Notes under the pieces: generated by a model
Seen by the model: the letters and a program-made list of their open reading frames with translations, nothing else
The model's database searches: none
What the model was told of the DNA's origin: nothing
Shown here: in pieces, positions 25,354-34,179 of the stretch
Numbering within the stretch: position 1 is the stretch's first letter
How the letters are laid out: each line of letters starts with the position of its first letter
NCBI RefSeq assembly: GCF_004298145.1
Contig: NZ_SCRH01000017.1
Coordinates: forward strand, 1-64,000
Source: Mycobacterium sp.
GTDB taxonomy: Bacteria > Actinomycetota > Actinomycetes > Mycobacteriales > Mycobacteriaceae
DNA: 64,000 nucleotides
Reading direction: 5' to 3'
Made by a program: the position numbers and the translations under genes

Positions 25354-26502
25354 ATGTCCACCGAACAGTCCACACCGCCTGCCGCGCAGCAGGAACCGGC
25401 CTCCCCGCAGCGAATCGGTAAGCGCGGCTGGGGCGGTTGGGTCGCCGGCGCCGCGCTGGCCGCGTTCGTGCTGGTGTTCGTCGCGAACTGCCGGGTGGCC
25501 CTCGACCCGCGCGTCGCCAACCCCAACGTGCAGGGCCGGCCCCGCCCGGTGAAGTTCATCTTCGGGTTGGACTACATCGCCTTCCTGCAGATCTCCACCG
25601 TCATCATGCTGATCGTGCTGCTGGTGGTGTTCATCAGGGGCTGGCGCCGCAATCCGGGCAGTCCGGTGATGCTGATGTTCCTGTGCACCACGCTGATCGT
25701 GTGGCAGGACCCGATCATGAACTGGGCCCCGTTCGCGGTGTACAACCCCGACCTCATCCACTGGCCGGAGTCGTGGCCGCTGGTGTCGCTGTCGCCGACC
25801 GTCGAGCCCTTCGTCGTATTCGGCTATGTGACTTTCTATTTCGGACCCTACTTCCCGGCGATCTGGATCCTGCGCAAGCTCCAGGCGAAGTACGGACCTC
25901 AGGCCTTTTTCTCGCGGCACCCGCTGGTCAGCCTGGGCGTGCTGACCTGTGTGATCGGCTTCATCTTCGACGCGTGGCTGGAGATCCAGCTCGTCCACAC
26001 CGGTATGTACATCTACTCGCAGGTGATCCCCTGGGGTTCGCTCTTCACCGGCACGACATTCCAGTTCCCGCTGATCTGGGAGTCGTTCTCGGTGACCTTC
26101 GTGATGGTGCCCGCGGCGATCCTGTGCTACCGCGACGACACCGGGAAATCGGTGGCCGAGAAGCTGTCCGCGAAAGCCAGGCTCTTCCCGACGCGTCCGG
26201 TGCTCGGCACGTTCCTGGTGATGTTCGCCATCATCAACGTGTCCTATTTCGCCTACGGTGCGTGGTTCGCCGTCATCAAGGCCACCAAGGCGGCCACCGC
26301 CGTCGCCTGCCCGTGGCCCTATCCGGAGGCCAAAGTGTATGACCCGCAGGGCTTTTACGAGAAGGCGGGCGCACGAGGTCCATTCTCGGTCGGCATCTGG
26401 TCGACCTGGATGAGCGGGCAACCCAATGGCCGGCCTGATGTGCAACCGCCACCGCCCGGCGAAGGTGCCTGTGCGACTACCGCGCCGAGCAAGAATGGCT
26501 GA
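25354..26502 (+). CDS. Spirocyclase AveC-family membrane protein
   Basis: The protein is 382 aa. A cytoplasmic N-terminus of about 28 residues is followed by about seven hydrophobic helices, including AGAALAAFVLVFVANC and TVIMLIVLLVVFIRGW. Conserved blocks such as QDPIMNW and an aromatic-rich WPESWPLVSLSPTVEPF resemble the mycobacterial proteins annotated as AveC family; AveC acts in avermectin spiroketal formation. ATG at 25354 follows the binding-protein stop by 5 bp. Its last codons overlap the start of the next SDR gene. Whether it is an enzyme here is not shown. Confidence 0.75.
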   Translation: MSTEQSTPPAAQQEPASPQRIGKRGWGGWVAGAALAAFVLVFVANCRVALDPRVANPNVQGRPRPVKFIFGLDYIAFLQISTVIMLIVLLVVFIRGWRRNPGSPVMLMFLCTTLIVWQDPIMNWAPFAVYNPDLIHWPESWPLVSLSPTVEPFVVFGYVTFYFGPYFPAIWILRKLQAKYGPQAFFSRHPLVSLGVLTCVIGFIFDAWLEIQLVHTGMYIYSQVIPWGSLFTGTTFQFPLIWESFSVTFVMVPAAILCYRDDTGKSVAEKLSAKARLFPTRPVLGTFLVMFAIINVSYFAYGAWFAVIKATKAATAVACPWPYPEAKVYDPQGFYEKAGARGPFSVGIWSTWMSGQPNGRPDVQPPPPGEGACATTAPSKNG

Positions 26503-27511
26503 GCCGCGCACGGTCGTCATCACCGGTGCGTCCCGCGGACTGGGATTCGCCTCGGCGATGCGTCTGTATCGGGAAGGGTGGCGAGTGGTCGCGGCCATGC
26601 GGACACCCGACACGGGGATTCCGCTGCTCCGGCAGGCCATTGGGGACCAGGGGCTGCCGGAGCCCGACGACGAACGGTTGATCGGCGTGCAGCTCGACCT
26701 GACGGACACCGCGTCGATCGCCACGGCGGCCAAGGCAATCGAGGAAGCCGTGGGCGCACCGTACGCGCTGGTGCACAACGCGGGCATCTCCGCCGCCGGA
26801 ATGGTGGAGGAGACCGATATGGAGTTGTGGCAGCGAATGCTCGCCACCAGCGTCCTGGGCCCCGTCACGCTCACCCAGGCTCTGCTGCCGTCGATGCGGG
26901 CGGCCGGTCAGGGGCGGATCGTCCTGGTGTCCAGCGCGGCCGGGGTGCGGGGCCAGCCCGCCACCGCGCCGTACTCGGCGGCCAAGGGGGCGCTGGAGCG
27001 GTGGGGGGAATCGATGGCCTGCGAGATCGCGCCGTTCGGTCTCGGGGTCACCGTCGTGGTGGCCGGCATGTATGACACCGAGATCATCACCGACGCCGGC
27101 ACCACCGATGACCGAAACTTCAACGGCCCCTACGCCCGCCTGCACAACACCATGAACAGCCGCGGGCGCTTCGCGATGAAAATGGCACGGCCACCCGAGC
27201 GGTTCACCGACGGCCTGCTGAAGGCGCTGGACGACCGGGTGCCCTTCCGCCGCCGCGGCATCGGCCCGGATGCGTCGATGCTGTTGGTGGCCAACAGGAT
27301 CCTGCCGGCGTCGGGCATGCACCACATCTCGCGGGTCGTGCTGGGCATACCCAGACAAGGTTCGATGCGCGGGGGGGCCTGGCCACTGACAGTGGGCCAG
27401 CGGGCGATGGTGGTCGCCGCGCGTGTTCTTCCGCAGCCGGTATTGCAGCGCTTGGCCGCAGTGGCGGGGCGGTTTTCGTCGCCGAAGAACGCGGCGCAAC
27501 AAGGGGATTAG
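26495..27511 (+). CDS. Short-chain dehydrogenase/reductase with C-terminal extension
   Basis: The protein is 338 aa and a classical SDR. The cofactor motif is VVITGASRGLGFASAMRLY, followed by HNAGISAAG, the Ser motif VLVSSAAGVRG and the Tyr motif PYSAAKGALERW. About 80 C-terminal residues extend beyond the catalytic core and include basic and hydrophobic stretches. ATG at 26495 overlaps the stop of the AveC-like gene; the open frame upstream belongs to that gene in another register. It is followed after 9 bp by the P450 gene, so the four genes from 24230 look like one transcript. It is probably an alcohol dehydrogenase or ketoreductase in the island pathway. Confidence 0.82.
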   Translation: MAEPRTVVITGASRGLGFASAMRLYREGWRVVAAMRTPDTGIPLLRQAIGDQGLPEPDDERLIGVQLDLTDTASIATAAKAIEEAVGAPYALVHNAGISAAGMVEETDMELWQRMLATSVLGPVTLTQALLPSMRAAGQGRIVLVSSAAGVRGQPATAPYSAAKGALERWGESMACEIAPFGLGVTVVVAGMYDTEIITDAGTTDDRNFNGPYARLHNTMNSRGRFAMKMARPPERFTDGLLKALDDRVPFRRRGIGPDASMLLVANRILPASGMHHISRVVLGIPRQGSMRGGAWPLTVGQRAMVVAARVLPQPVLQRLAAVAGRFSSPKNAAQQGD

Positions 27512-27520
27512 AGGACAATC

Positions 27521-28735
27521 ATGGAACAACTTTTCGACGACTTGGAAGACTTCGGCGCCTTCGACGACGCGGTCTCGGGCGACGTGCGCGACCCGTACAC
27601 CGAATTGGCCCGGCTACGCCGCGAGGAACCCATCCAGCGCCTCGACATCTCGGGGATGCCGCATGAGGAATCCAAACCCGTCTTCATCGTCTACCGCCAC
27701 GAGGAAGCCCAGCAGATGCTGCGCGACAACGAGACGTTCTCCTCGGCGGCCGTCATCGCCGCGTTCGGCCCCGTGCTGGGGGAGCGCGTCATGCTCGGCA
27801 TGGACGAGCCGGTGCACGGCCGGCTGCGCTCGCTGGTGTCAAAGGCCTTCTCGCAGAAGGCGTTGGCGCGATGGGAAGACGAACTGGTCGGACGCGTGGG
27901 CAACAGCCTGATCGACAAGTTCGCGGCCAACGGGAAGGCCGATCTGGTCAAGGAATTCACCTTCGACTATCCCAGCCAGATCATCGCCGGACTGCTGGGC
28001 CTGCCGCAGGAGGACTACCCGCAGTTTCAGCGCTGGTCCATCTCGCTGCTGAGCTGGATCCTGAATCCCGAACGCGGTCTTGCCGCCTCGGCCGCGCTGT
28101 GCGATTACTTCGCGCCGATCCTCGCATCCCGCCGCGCCGAGCCCAGGGACGATCTGATCAGCGGGCTGGCGCAAGCGGAGATCGACGGCGAGAAGCTCGA
28201 GGACGAGGAGATCTACTCGTTCCTGCGTCTGCTGCTGCCCGCCGGGGTGGAGACGACCTACCGGGCGTTGGGCAACCTGCTGTTGGCACTGCTGTCCGAC
28301 CCCGCGCAACTCGACGCCATCCGCGCCGACCGCTCGCTGCTGCCGCAGGCCATCGAGGAGGGCGTGCGGTGGGAACCGCCCCTGTTGACCATCACCCGGG
28401 TCGCCACCCGCGACACCGAACTCGGCGGGGTGCCGATCCCGGAGGGCTCGACCGTGATGCCGATGCTGGGCGCCGCCAACCGGCAGGAAGACCGCTACCC
28501 CGATCCGGACACGTTCGACATCTTCCGCACACCCAAGGCCAACCTGGCCTGGGGGTATGGCGTGCACGTCTGCCTCGGCATGCACCTGGCGCGCCTCGAG
28601 ATGCGCACCGCCATCAACCTTTTGCTCGACCGGCTGCCGAACCTTCGGCTGGACCCCGACGGGGACGACCCCCATATCCGCGGCCAGGTCTTCCGGTCGC
28701 CGACGTCGGTGCCGGTGCTGTTCGACCCCCGATAA
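27521..28735 (+). CDS. Cytochrome P450
   Basis: The protein is 404 aa, a soluble bacterial P450 length. The I-helix motif is LLPAGVETTYRAL near residue 245, the ExxR motif is in EEGVRWEPP near 285, and the heme loop LAWGYGVHVCLGMHLARLE lies near 347 with the Cys thiolate ligand. The usual first Phe of the heme motif FGxGxHxC is Trp here. ATG at 27521 has an AGAGGA site. It lies in the same transcription unit as the AveC-like protein and the SDR. It likely hydroxylates a hydrophobic substrate or intermediate of the island pathway. No CYP family number is assigned. Confidence 0.92.
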   Translation: MEQLFDDLEDFGAFDDAVSGDVRDPYTELARLRREEPIQRLDISGMPHEESKPVFIVYRHEEAQQMLRDNETFSSAAVIAAFGPVLGERVMLGMDEPVHGRLRSLVSKAFSQKALARWEDELVGRVGNSLIDKFAANGKADLVKEFTFDYPSQIIAGLLGLPQEDYPQFQRWSISLLSWILNPERGLAASAALCDYFAPILASRRAEPRDDLISGLAQAEIDGEKLEDEEIYSFLRLLLPAGVETTYRALGNLLLALLSDPAQLDAIRADRSLLPQAIEEGVRWEPPLLTITRVATRDTELGGVPIPEGSTVMPMLGAANRQEDRYPDPDTFDIFRTPKANLAWGYGVHVCLGMHLARLEMRTAINLLLDRLPNLRLDPDGDDPHIRGQVFRSPTSVPVLFDPR

Positions 28736-28826
28736 CCGGCCCCGCGACCGGTTGCACCTTGCCAATCGGCTAGTTTCCGGTAAGGCTCTCCGTAGCCCCG
28801 CAACGACCCAGAAGAGAGTGACAGAT

Positions 28827-30311
28827 ATGACTGAGGCTGTAAAGGTCCGCTTCGAGCCGAAGATGATGATCGACGGCAAGCTCGTCGACGGGCAGGCCGG
28901 CACCTTCACGAACATCAACCCGGCGACCGAGGAGTCGCTCGGCGAGGTCGCCGACGCCTCGAAGGCGGACATGCACCGGGCCATCGACGCCGCCCGGCGC
29001 GCCTTCGACGAGACGGACTGGTCGACCAACAAGGAGTTGCGCAAGCGCTGCCTGTTGCAGCTGCACGAGGCGATCGAGTCCGAGATCGACGAGCTGCGCG
29101 AGGAGCTCATCCTCGAGGCCGGCTCGCCCCGGGCCATCACGTTCGGCCCGCAGCTGGACGCCCCGCTGGAGGACGGGCTGAAGTACCCCGCCCGGTTGAT
29201 CGACGAATACGCGTGGGAGACCGACCTGGGCGACAAGGTGATCAGCCTGACCGGCACGCTGACCACCCGCAAGGTGTGGCGGGAACCGGTGGGCGTGGTC
29301 GGGGCGATCGTGCCGTGGAACTTCCCGTTCGAGGTCACCATCAACAAGCTCGGCCAGGCGCTGGGCACGGGTAACACGGTGGTGCTGAAGCCCGCGCCGA
29401 ACACGCCGTTCAACGCGACCCGGCTCGGCCGGCTGATCGCGGAGAAGACCGACATCCCGGCCGGTGTGGTCAACGTCGTCACCGCGTCCGATCACTTCGT
29501 GGGCGAGGAACTCACGCTGTCACCGAAGGTCGACCTGATCTCGTTCACCGGCTCGACGGTGGTCGGCAAGCGGATCATGGAGAAGGGCGCCGCGACGATG
29601 AAACGGCTCTTCCTGGAACTCGGCGGCAAGTCGGCGACCATCGTGCTGGAGGACGCCGACTTCGGGACGGCCTGCATGGTCGGCATCGCGCCGTGCATGC
29701 ATGCCGGGCAGGGGTGCGCCAACCCGACCCGGCTGCTGCTGCCGCGGTCCCGCTACGACGAGGGTGTCCAGATCCTGAAGAACATCTACGAGAACGTCAC
29801 GTGCGGTGACCCGCAGGACCCCGGAACGCTGTGCGGGCCGGTGATCTCGCAGCGACAGTTCGACCGCGTGACGGACTACATCAAGAAGGGTGTGGAAGAG
29901 GGCGCCACCGCGCTGGTCGGCGGCCCCGGCGCGGAAACCGGTTTCGACAAGGGATACTTCATCCGGCCAACGCTTTTCACCGACGTCGACAACAAGATGA
30001 CCATCGCCCAGGAGGAGATCTTCGGTCCGGTGCTCTCCGTCATCCCCTTCGACGACGAGGAGGACGCGATCCGGATCGCCAACGACAGCGTGTACGGGTT
30101 GGCCGGCAACGTGTTTGCGGGTTCGCTCGAGCGCGCGCTGTCGGTGACCCGCCGGATCAAGGCCGGCTTCATGGGCGTCAACGGTGGTGCCCCGTACGGG
30201 GCCGACACGCCGTTCGGCGGCTACAAGGAAAGCGGCGTGGGACGCCAGAACGGCGTGGCCGGTTTCGACCAGTACACCGAGATCAAGTCGGTCGCATACC
30301 CCGCCGGCTGA
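28827..30311 (+). CDS. Aldehyde dehydrogenase (NAD-dependent superfamily)
   Basis: The protein is 494 aa. Hallmarks are VPWNFPFEVTINKLGQALGTG (substrate and cofactor site, about residue 162), LISFTGSTVVGKRI, the general base Glu in LFLELGGKSATIV (about 262) and the catalytic Cys in HAGQGCANPTRL (about 296), followed by EEIFGPVLSVIPF. ATG at 28827 has GAGAG upstream. It follows the P450 gene by 91 bp. It probably oxidises an aldehyde formed by the upstream P450 and SDR steps to a carboxylic acid ready for CoA activation; no CoA ligase is encoded in the island. Confidence 0.93.
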   Translation: MTEAVKVRFEPKMMIDGKLVDGQAGTFTNINPATEESLGEVADASKADMHRAIDAARRAFDETDWSTNKELRKRCLLQLHEAIESEIDELREELILEAGSPRAITFGPQLDAPLEDGLKYPARLIDEYAWETDLGDKVISLTGTLTTRKVWREPVGVVGAIVPWNFPFEVTINKLGQALGTGNTVVLKPAPNTPFNATRLGRLIAEKTDIPAGVVNVVTASDHFVGEELTLSPKVDLISFTGSTVVGKRIMEKGAATMKRLFLELGGKSATIVLEDADFGTACMVGIAPCMHAGQGCANPTRLLLPRSRYDEGVQILKNIYENVTCGDPQDPGTLCGPVISQRQFDRVTDYIKKGVEEGATALVGGPGAETGFDKGYFIRPTLFTDVDNKMTIAQEEIFGPVLSVIPFDDEEDAIRIANDSVYGLAGNVFAGSLERALSVTRRIKAGFMGVNGGAPYGADTPFGGYKESGVGRQNGVAGFDQYTEIKSVAYPAG

Positions 30312-30589
30312 GATGGGCGCGCCTTGGGCGCGCCACCCAAAGCGGCTGTGTCAGCGACCATTACGTGGCTCTCGAAATCCGCTGGCACATGCGATAGCGC
30401 ATGCGACGCGGCATTTGGTCACCTCGGCTCGATACTCATGCGGCCGTCGTGACCGCCGGGAGGCGACCGCGTCGGCCTCCGGCTGGTGGGCGAGAAGCAC
30501 CCCGGGCTTCGCCCTCCCAACCCCTTGGTTGACAATCGAGGCAAGGCTCAACTCTTTTTCGAAGTCCACGTGTCAAAGGAGACAAGACC

Positions 30590-31738
30590 ATGGCTGAAGC
30601 CGTCATCGTCGAGGCAGTGCGTTCACCGATCGGGAAGCGCAACGGCGGATTGTCCGGGGTACACCCGGCGGATCTCTCCGCGCAGGTGCTCAACGGACTG
30701 GTCAACAGGGTCGGCGTCGACCCGGGCATCGTCGACGACGTCATCTGGGGCTGCGTCATGCAGGCCGGGGAACAGGCCCTCGACATCGGCCGCACCGCGC
30801 TGCTGACCGCCGGCTGGCCGGAGACCGTCCCGGGCGTGACCGTCGACCGCCAGTGCGGGTCGAGCCAGCAGTCCATCCACTTCGCTGCCGCCGGGGTGAT
30901 CGCCGGACACTACGACGTCGTCGTCGCCGGCGGTGTCGAGTCGATGTCGCGGACGCCGATGGGAGCGTCGCTGGCCAACGGTGGCCGGCCGTTCTCCAAG
31001 GCCTTCCTGGACCGCTACGACGGCCAGATCCCCAACCAGGGCATCGGCGCGGAGATGATCGCCCAGCAGTGGGGGTTCGACCGCACCGCGCTCGACGAGT
31101 TCTCGTTGGCTTCGCACGAAAAGGCCGCGGCCGCACAGGATTCCGGTGCTTTTGACGACCAGATCGTCGGCATCAAGGACCAGGACGGCAATGCGGTGCT
31201 CAAGGACGAGGGCATCCGCCGCGGTACGCCGATGGAGAAGATGGCCTCGCTGAAGCCGGCGTTCAAGGAGGACGGCGTGATCCACGCCGGCAACTCGTCG
31301 CAGATCTCCGATGGTTCGGCGGCGCTCCTGTTCATGTCGGCCGAGAAGGCCAAGGAGCTCGGGCTCACGCCGATCGCCAGGGTGCACACCGCGTCGGTGG
31401 CCGCGGCCGACCCGGTGATCATGCTGACCGCGCCCATCCCGGCGACGCAGAAGGTGCTCAAGAAATCCGGGCTGTCCATCGACGACATCGGTGCCTACGA
31501 GGTCAACGAGGCGTTCGCGCCGGTTCCGCTGGCCTGGCTCAAGGAGATCGGCGCCGACGAGAAGAAGCTCAACCCCAACGGTGGCGCGATCGCGCTGGGC
31601 CACCCGCTCGGGGGATCCGGCGCCCGGATCATGACCACCCTGCTGTATCACATGCGGGACAAGGGAATTCGCTACGGCCTGCAGACCATGTGCGAGGGCG
31701 GCGGCCAGGCCAACGCCACCATCGTGGAACTGTTGTGA
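30590..31738 (+). CDS. Thiolase (acetyl-CoA acetyltransferase family)
   Basis: The protein is 382 aa. Catalytic residues are visible: nucleophilic Cys89 in TVDRQCGSSQQSIH, His in NPNGGAIALGHPLGGSG near 339, and the second Cys in QTMCEGGGQANAT near 369. It is of the degradative FadA type used in side-chain beta-oxidation. ATG at 30590 has AAAGGAG upstream. The 278-bp gap before it holds a TTGACA hexamer at 30529-30534 that could be a -35 element, but no convincing -10 element was seen. The stop overlaps the GTG of the enoyl-CoA hydratase gene, so the two are coupled. Short fragments of such genes are what I recall as Rv1135A and Rv1136. Confidence 0.93.
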   Translation: MAEAVIVEAVRSPIGKRNGGLSGVHPADLSAQVLNGLVNRVGVDPGIVDDVIWGCVMQAGEQALDIGRTALLTAGWPETVPGVTVDRQCGSSQQSIHFAAAGVIAGHYDVVVAGGVESMSRTPMGASLANGGRPFSKAFLDRYDGQIPNQGIGAEMIAQQWGFDRTALDEFSLASHEKAAAAQDSGAFDDQIVGIKDQDGNAVLKDEGIRRGTPMEKMASLKPAFKEDGVIHAGNSSQISDGSAALLFMSAEKAKELGLTPIARVHTASVAAADPVIMLTAPIPATQKVLKKSGLSIDDIGAYEVNEAFAPVPLAWLKEIGADEKKLNPNGGAIALGHPLGGSGARIMTTLLYHMRDKGIRYGLQTMCEGGGQANATIVELL

Positions 31739-32538
31739 CCGAGGCTGATGCCCTTGAGAGGGGGGCCCTGGCCGAGCGCCGGGGCAACGTGATGGTGATA
31801 ACCATCAACCGCCCGGAGGCCCGCAACGCGGTCAACGCCGCGGTCAGCATCGGCGTCGGGGATGCGCTGGAAGCGGCGCAACACGATCCCGAGGTGCGGG
31901 CGGTGGTGCTCACCGGCGCAGGCGACAAGTCGTTCTGCGCCGGTGCCGACCTCAAGGCGATCGCGCGCCGGGAAAACCTGTATCACCCCGACCATCCCGA
32001 GTGGGGCTTCGCCGGATACGTCCATCACTTCATCGACAAGCCCACGATCGCGGCGGTGAACGGAACCGCCCTGGGCGGCGGCACCGAGCTGGCGCTGGCC
32101 AGTGACCTGGTGGTGGCCGACGAGCGGGCTCAGTTCGGGCTCCCCGAGGTCAAGCGGGGGCTGATCGCCGCCGCCGGTGGCGTCTTCCGCATCGCGCAGC
32201 AGCTGCCCCGCAAGGTGGCGATGCGGCTACTGCTGACCGGCGAGCCGCTCACCGCGGCCGCCGCCTGCGAATGGGGGCTGATCAACGAGGTCGCCCCGCA
32301 GGGCTCGGTGCTGGACGCCGCGCTGGCGCTGGCCGCGCGGGTCACCGTCAACGCGCCCCTGTCGGTGCAGGCCAGCAAGCGGGTCGCCTACGGCGTCGAC
32401 GACGGGGTCGTGGTCGGCGACGAGCCGGGCTGGGAACGCACCGTACGCGAGATGCGGGTCCTGCTCCGCTCCGAGGACGCCAAGGAAGGGCCTTTGGCGT
32501 TCGCCGAGAAGCGGGAGCCGGTCTGGAAGGCGCGCTAG
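31735..32538 (+). CDS. Enoyl-CoA hydratase (crotonase family)
   Basis: The protein is 267 aa. The oxyanion-hole block SFCAGADLKAIARR is near residue 65. Both catalytic Glu positions are kept, in LGGGTELALASDLVV and FGLPEVKRGLIAAAGG. The start is GTG at 31735, overlapping the thiolase stop (GTGA). It is the last gene of the island on this strand and ends convergently with the FAD oxidoreductase. It is expected to hydrate a 2-enoyl-CoA upstream of the thiolase step. Confidence 0.92.
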   Translation: MTEADALERGALAERRGNVMVITINRPEARNAVNAAVSIGVGDALEAAQHDPEVRAVVLTGAGDKSFCAGADLKAIARRENLYHPDHPEWGFAGYVHHFIDKPTIAAVNGTALGGGTELALASDLVVADERAQFGLPEVKRGLIAAAGGVFRIAQQLPRKVAMRLLLTGEPLTAAAACEWGLINEVAPQGSVLDAALALAARVTVNAPLSVQASKRVAYGVDDGVVVGDEPGWERTVREMRVLLRSEDAKEGPLAFAEKREPVWKAR

Positions 32539-32559
32539 CGCCGCGCGTTCTCATCGGCG

Positions 32560-33573
32560 TCAGCGCGCCAGGATGTTCACCCCGCGGCCGAACACCGCCG
32601 GAAACAGCGTGCACGCCGGCACGACGGCGCGTCGCACCACCGGCCTCGTGCTCGCCAGCACCAGCGCGCGGGTGAGCAGCCGGTAGTCGCGGGTGATCCG
32701 GTGCCACGCCTTCTCGTATGACGACGGCGTCTCGTCGACGATGGCGTCCACCACCGCGGCGGCTTGCTTGAGGGCAAGGCTGATGCCCTCGCCGGTCAGA
32801 GCATCCTCGTAACCGGCGGCGTCGCCGACCAGCAGGACACGCCCCGCGACGCGCCGGGAAACCACCTGCCGCAAGGGGCCGCAGCCGCGGGGTTGTCCGG
32901 GGCGGGTGCCGTGCAGCTGGTGGGCCAGTCGCGGGAACCAGGCCAGGTCGGGTCGTCCGCGAGACAGGATCGCGACGCTCACCAGATCGGGCTCGACCGG
33001 CGTCACGTATGCCTCGCCCCAGCGTGACCAGTGCACCTCGACGAAATCGGTCCACGCCGGCACCCGGAAGTGCCAACGCACGCCGTAGCGCCGCGGCGTT
33101 CCCGCCGCCGCCGCGATGCCGACGGCCCGCCGGACCTGTGAATGCAGCCCGTCGGCGGCCACCAACCATTTCGCGCGCACCCCGGCGGCCGAGACGCCGT
33201 GCGCGTCCTGCGCGACGCTGGTCACCCGCGTGCGGATCCAGTCGGTGTCTTGCTCTTTGGCTCGCGCGGCCAGCGCCGCATGCAACGTCGTGCGACGCAC
33301 GCCGCGACCCGGCCCGCACCGAAACCGCGCCTGGGCGCGCCGTTGTTCGCTCACGTAGGCGATCCCGTGGAAAGGCATGCCGGCCGGGTCGACACCGAGT
33401 GCGATCAGTTCGGCCAGGCCGCCGGGCATCAGCCCCTCGCCGCACGCCTTGTCGATGGGGCTCTCGCGCGGCTCGGCCACGATCACCGAAAGTCCTTGCC
33501 GGCGAGCGTGTAACGCCGTCGCAAGCCCGCCCGGACCGCCGCCGACGATCAGCAAGTCCGCGTCGTAGGACAT
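32560..33573 (-). CDS. FAD-dependent hydroxylase, geranylgeranyl-reductase/SrsC-like
   Basis: The protein is 337 aa. The FAD-binding GxGxxG is in LLIVGGGPGGLATALHARRQG at the N-terminus, the second motif is WLVAADGLHSQVRRAVG near 140, and GRVLLVGDAAGYEDALTGEG near 252 is the ribityl-binding block of PHBH-type flavoproteins. ATG at 33573 has a strong GAGGAGGAG site. It is the last gene of a three-gene set: type III PKS, ICMT-like methyltransferase, flavoprotein. The same set and order make methoxylated hydroquinone lipids in Streptomyces (SrsA, SrsB, SrsC), so an aromatic-ring hydroxylation role is inferred. Rv1138c is the apparent M. tuberculosis counterpart. Confidence 0.8.
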   Translation of the reverse strand: MSYDADLLIVGGGPGGLATALHARRQGLSVIVAEPRESPIDKACGEGLMPGGLAELIALGVDPAGMPFHGIAYVSEQRRAQARFRCGPGRGVRRTTLHAALAARAKEQDTDWIRTRVTSVAQDAHGVSAAGVRAKWLVAADGLHSQVRRAVGIAAAAGTPRRYGVRWHFRVPAWTDFVEVHWSRWGEAYVTPVEPDLVSVAILSRGRPDLAWFPRLAHQLHGTRPGQPRGCGPLRQVVSRRVAGRVLLVGDAAGYEDALTGEGISLALKQAAAVVDAIVDETPSSYEKAWHRITRDYRLLTRALVLASTRPVVRRAVVPACTLFPAVFGRGVNILAR

Positions 33574-33658
33574 GAGCGCCGCTCCTCCTCATCGCTTCGT
33601 CGCCCTCGCCGCTTCGCGGCTGGGGGTGCCCCCACTGCATCGTCGCCAGCGCGGTCGC

Positions 33659-34159
33659 TCACGTGTAGCCCAACGCGGAGTTCTCCACCCGCAGCCGCAC
33701 CCTGAGCAAGGCCGCGTTGGCGAGCGTGAAAACGGCCGCGGTCAGCCACGCCGTGTGCACCAACGGCAACGCCAACCCCTCAGCCACCACTGCAACATAG
33801 TTCGGGTGGTGTAACCAGCGGTAGGGACCCTGTCGCACCAGCGGGGCCCGCGGCAGCACGATCACCCGGGTATTCCAGCGCCGGCCTAACGTCGTGATGC
33901 ACCACCAGCGCAACCCCTGGCTGGCCGCCACCACCGCCAGCATCGGCCAGCCCAGCCATCCAATGAAAGGCCGGTGCAGCACCCACGGTTCGACGAGGCA
34001 GCCGGCCAGCAGCGCGGTATGAATGACCACCATCACCGGATAGTGCGATCGACCAAACTCCTTGGCGCCCTGGGTAAACGACCATCGCGCGTTTCGGGTG
34101 GACACCACCAGCTCAACGACGCGCTCGAGCCCGACGGCCAGCACCAGCAGGTAATACAT
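33659..34159 (-). CDS. Isoprenylcysteine carboxyl methyltransferase (ICMT)-like membrane protein, SrsB-like
   Basis: The protein is 166 aa with about four or five membrane segments. The SAM-binding block of the ICMT/NnrU superfamily is seen as LGRRWNTRVIVLPRAPLVRQ followed by GPYRWLHHPNYVAVVAEG near residue 120. ATG at 34159 is 20 bp after the type III PKS stop. The open frame extends upstream through the PKS gene but is not used. By analogy with SrsB and the Bacillus BcsB/YpbQ proteins it should O-methylate an alkylresorcinol or alkylpyrone. Rv1139c, as recalled, has the same length. Confidence 0.82.
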   Translation of the reverse strand: MYYLLVLAVGLERVVELVVSTRNARWSFTQGAKEFGRSHYPVMVVIHTALLAGCLVEPWVLHRPFIGWLGWPMLAVVAASQGLRWWCITTLGRRWNTRVIVLPRAPLVRQGPYRWLHHPNYVAVVAEGLALPLVHTAWLTAAVFTLANAALLRVRLRVENSALGYT

Positions 34160-34179
34160 GGCTACAGTCTTTACCAGCC

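Noticed and set aside
30314..30334. Repeated GGCGCGCC octamers after the aldehyde dehydrogenase gene
   Set aside because: Short GC palindromes are frequent in this genome type. A weak terminator is possible but not well supported.
30529..30534. TTGACA hexamer before the thiolase gene
   Set aside because: A matching -10 element at normal spacing was not found, so no promoter is claimed.
33621..33634. TGGGGGTGCCCCCA palindrome between the methyltransferase and flavoprotein genes
   Set aside because: The loop would be only two bases, and the element is inside an apparent operon; no function can be supported.
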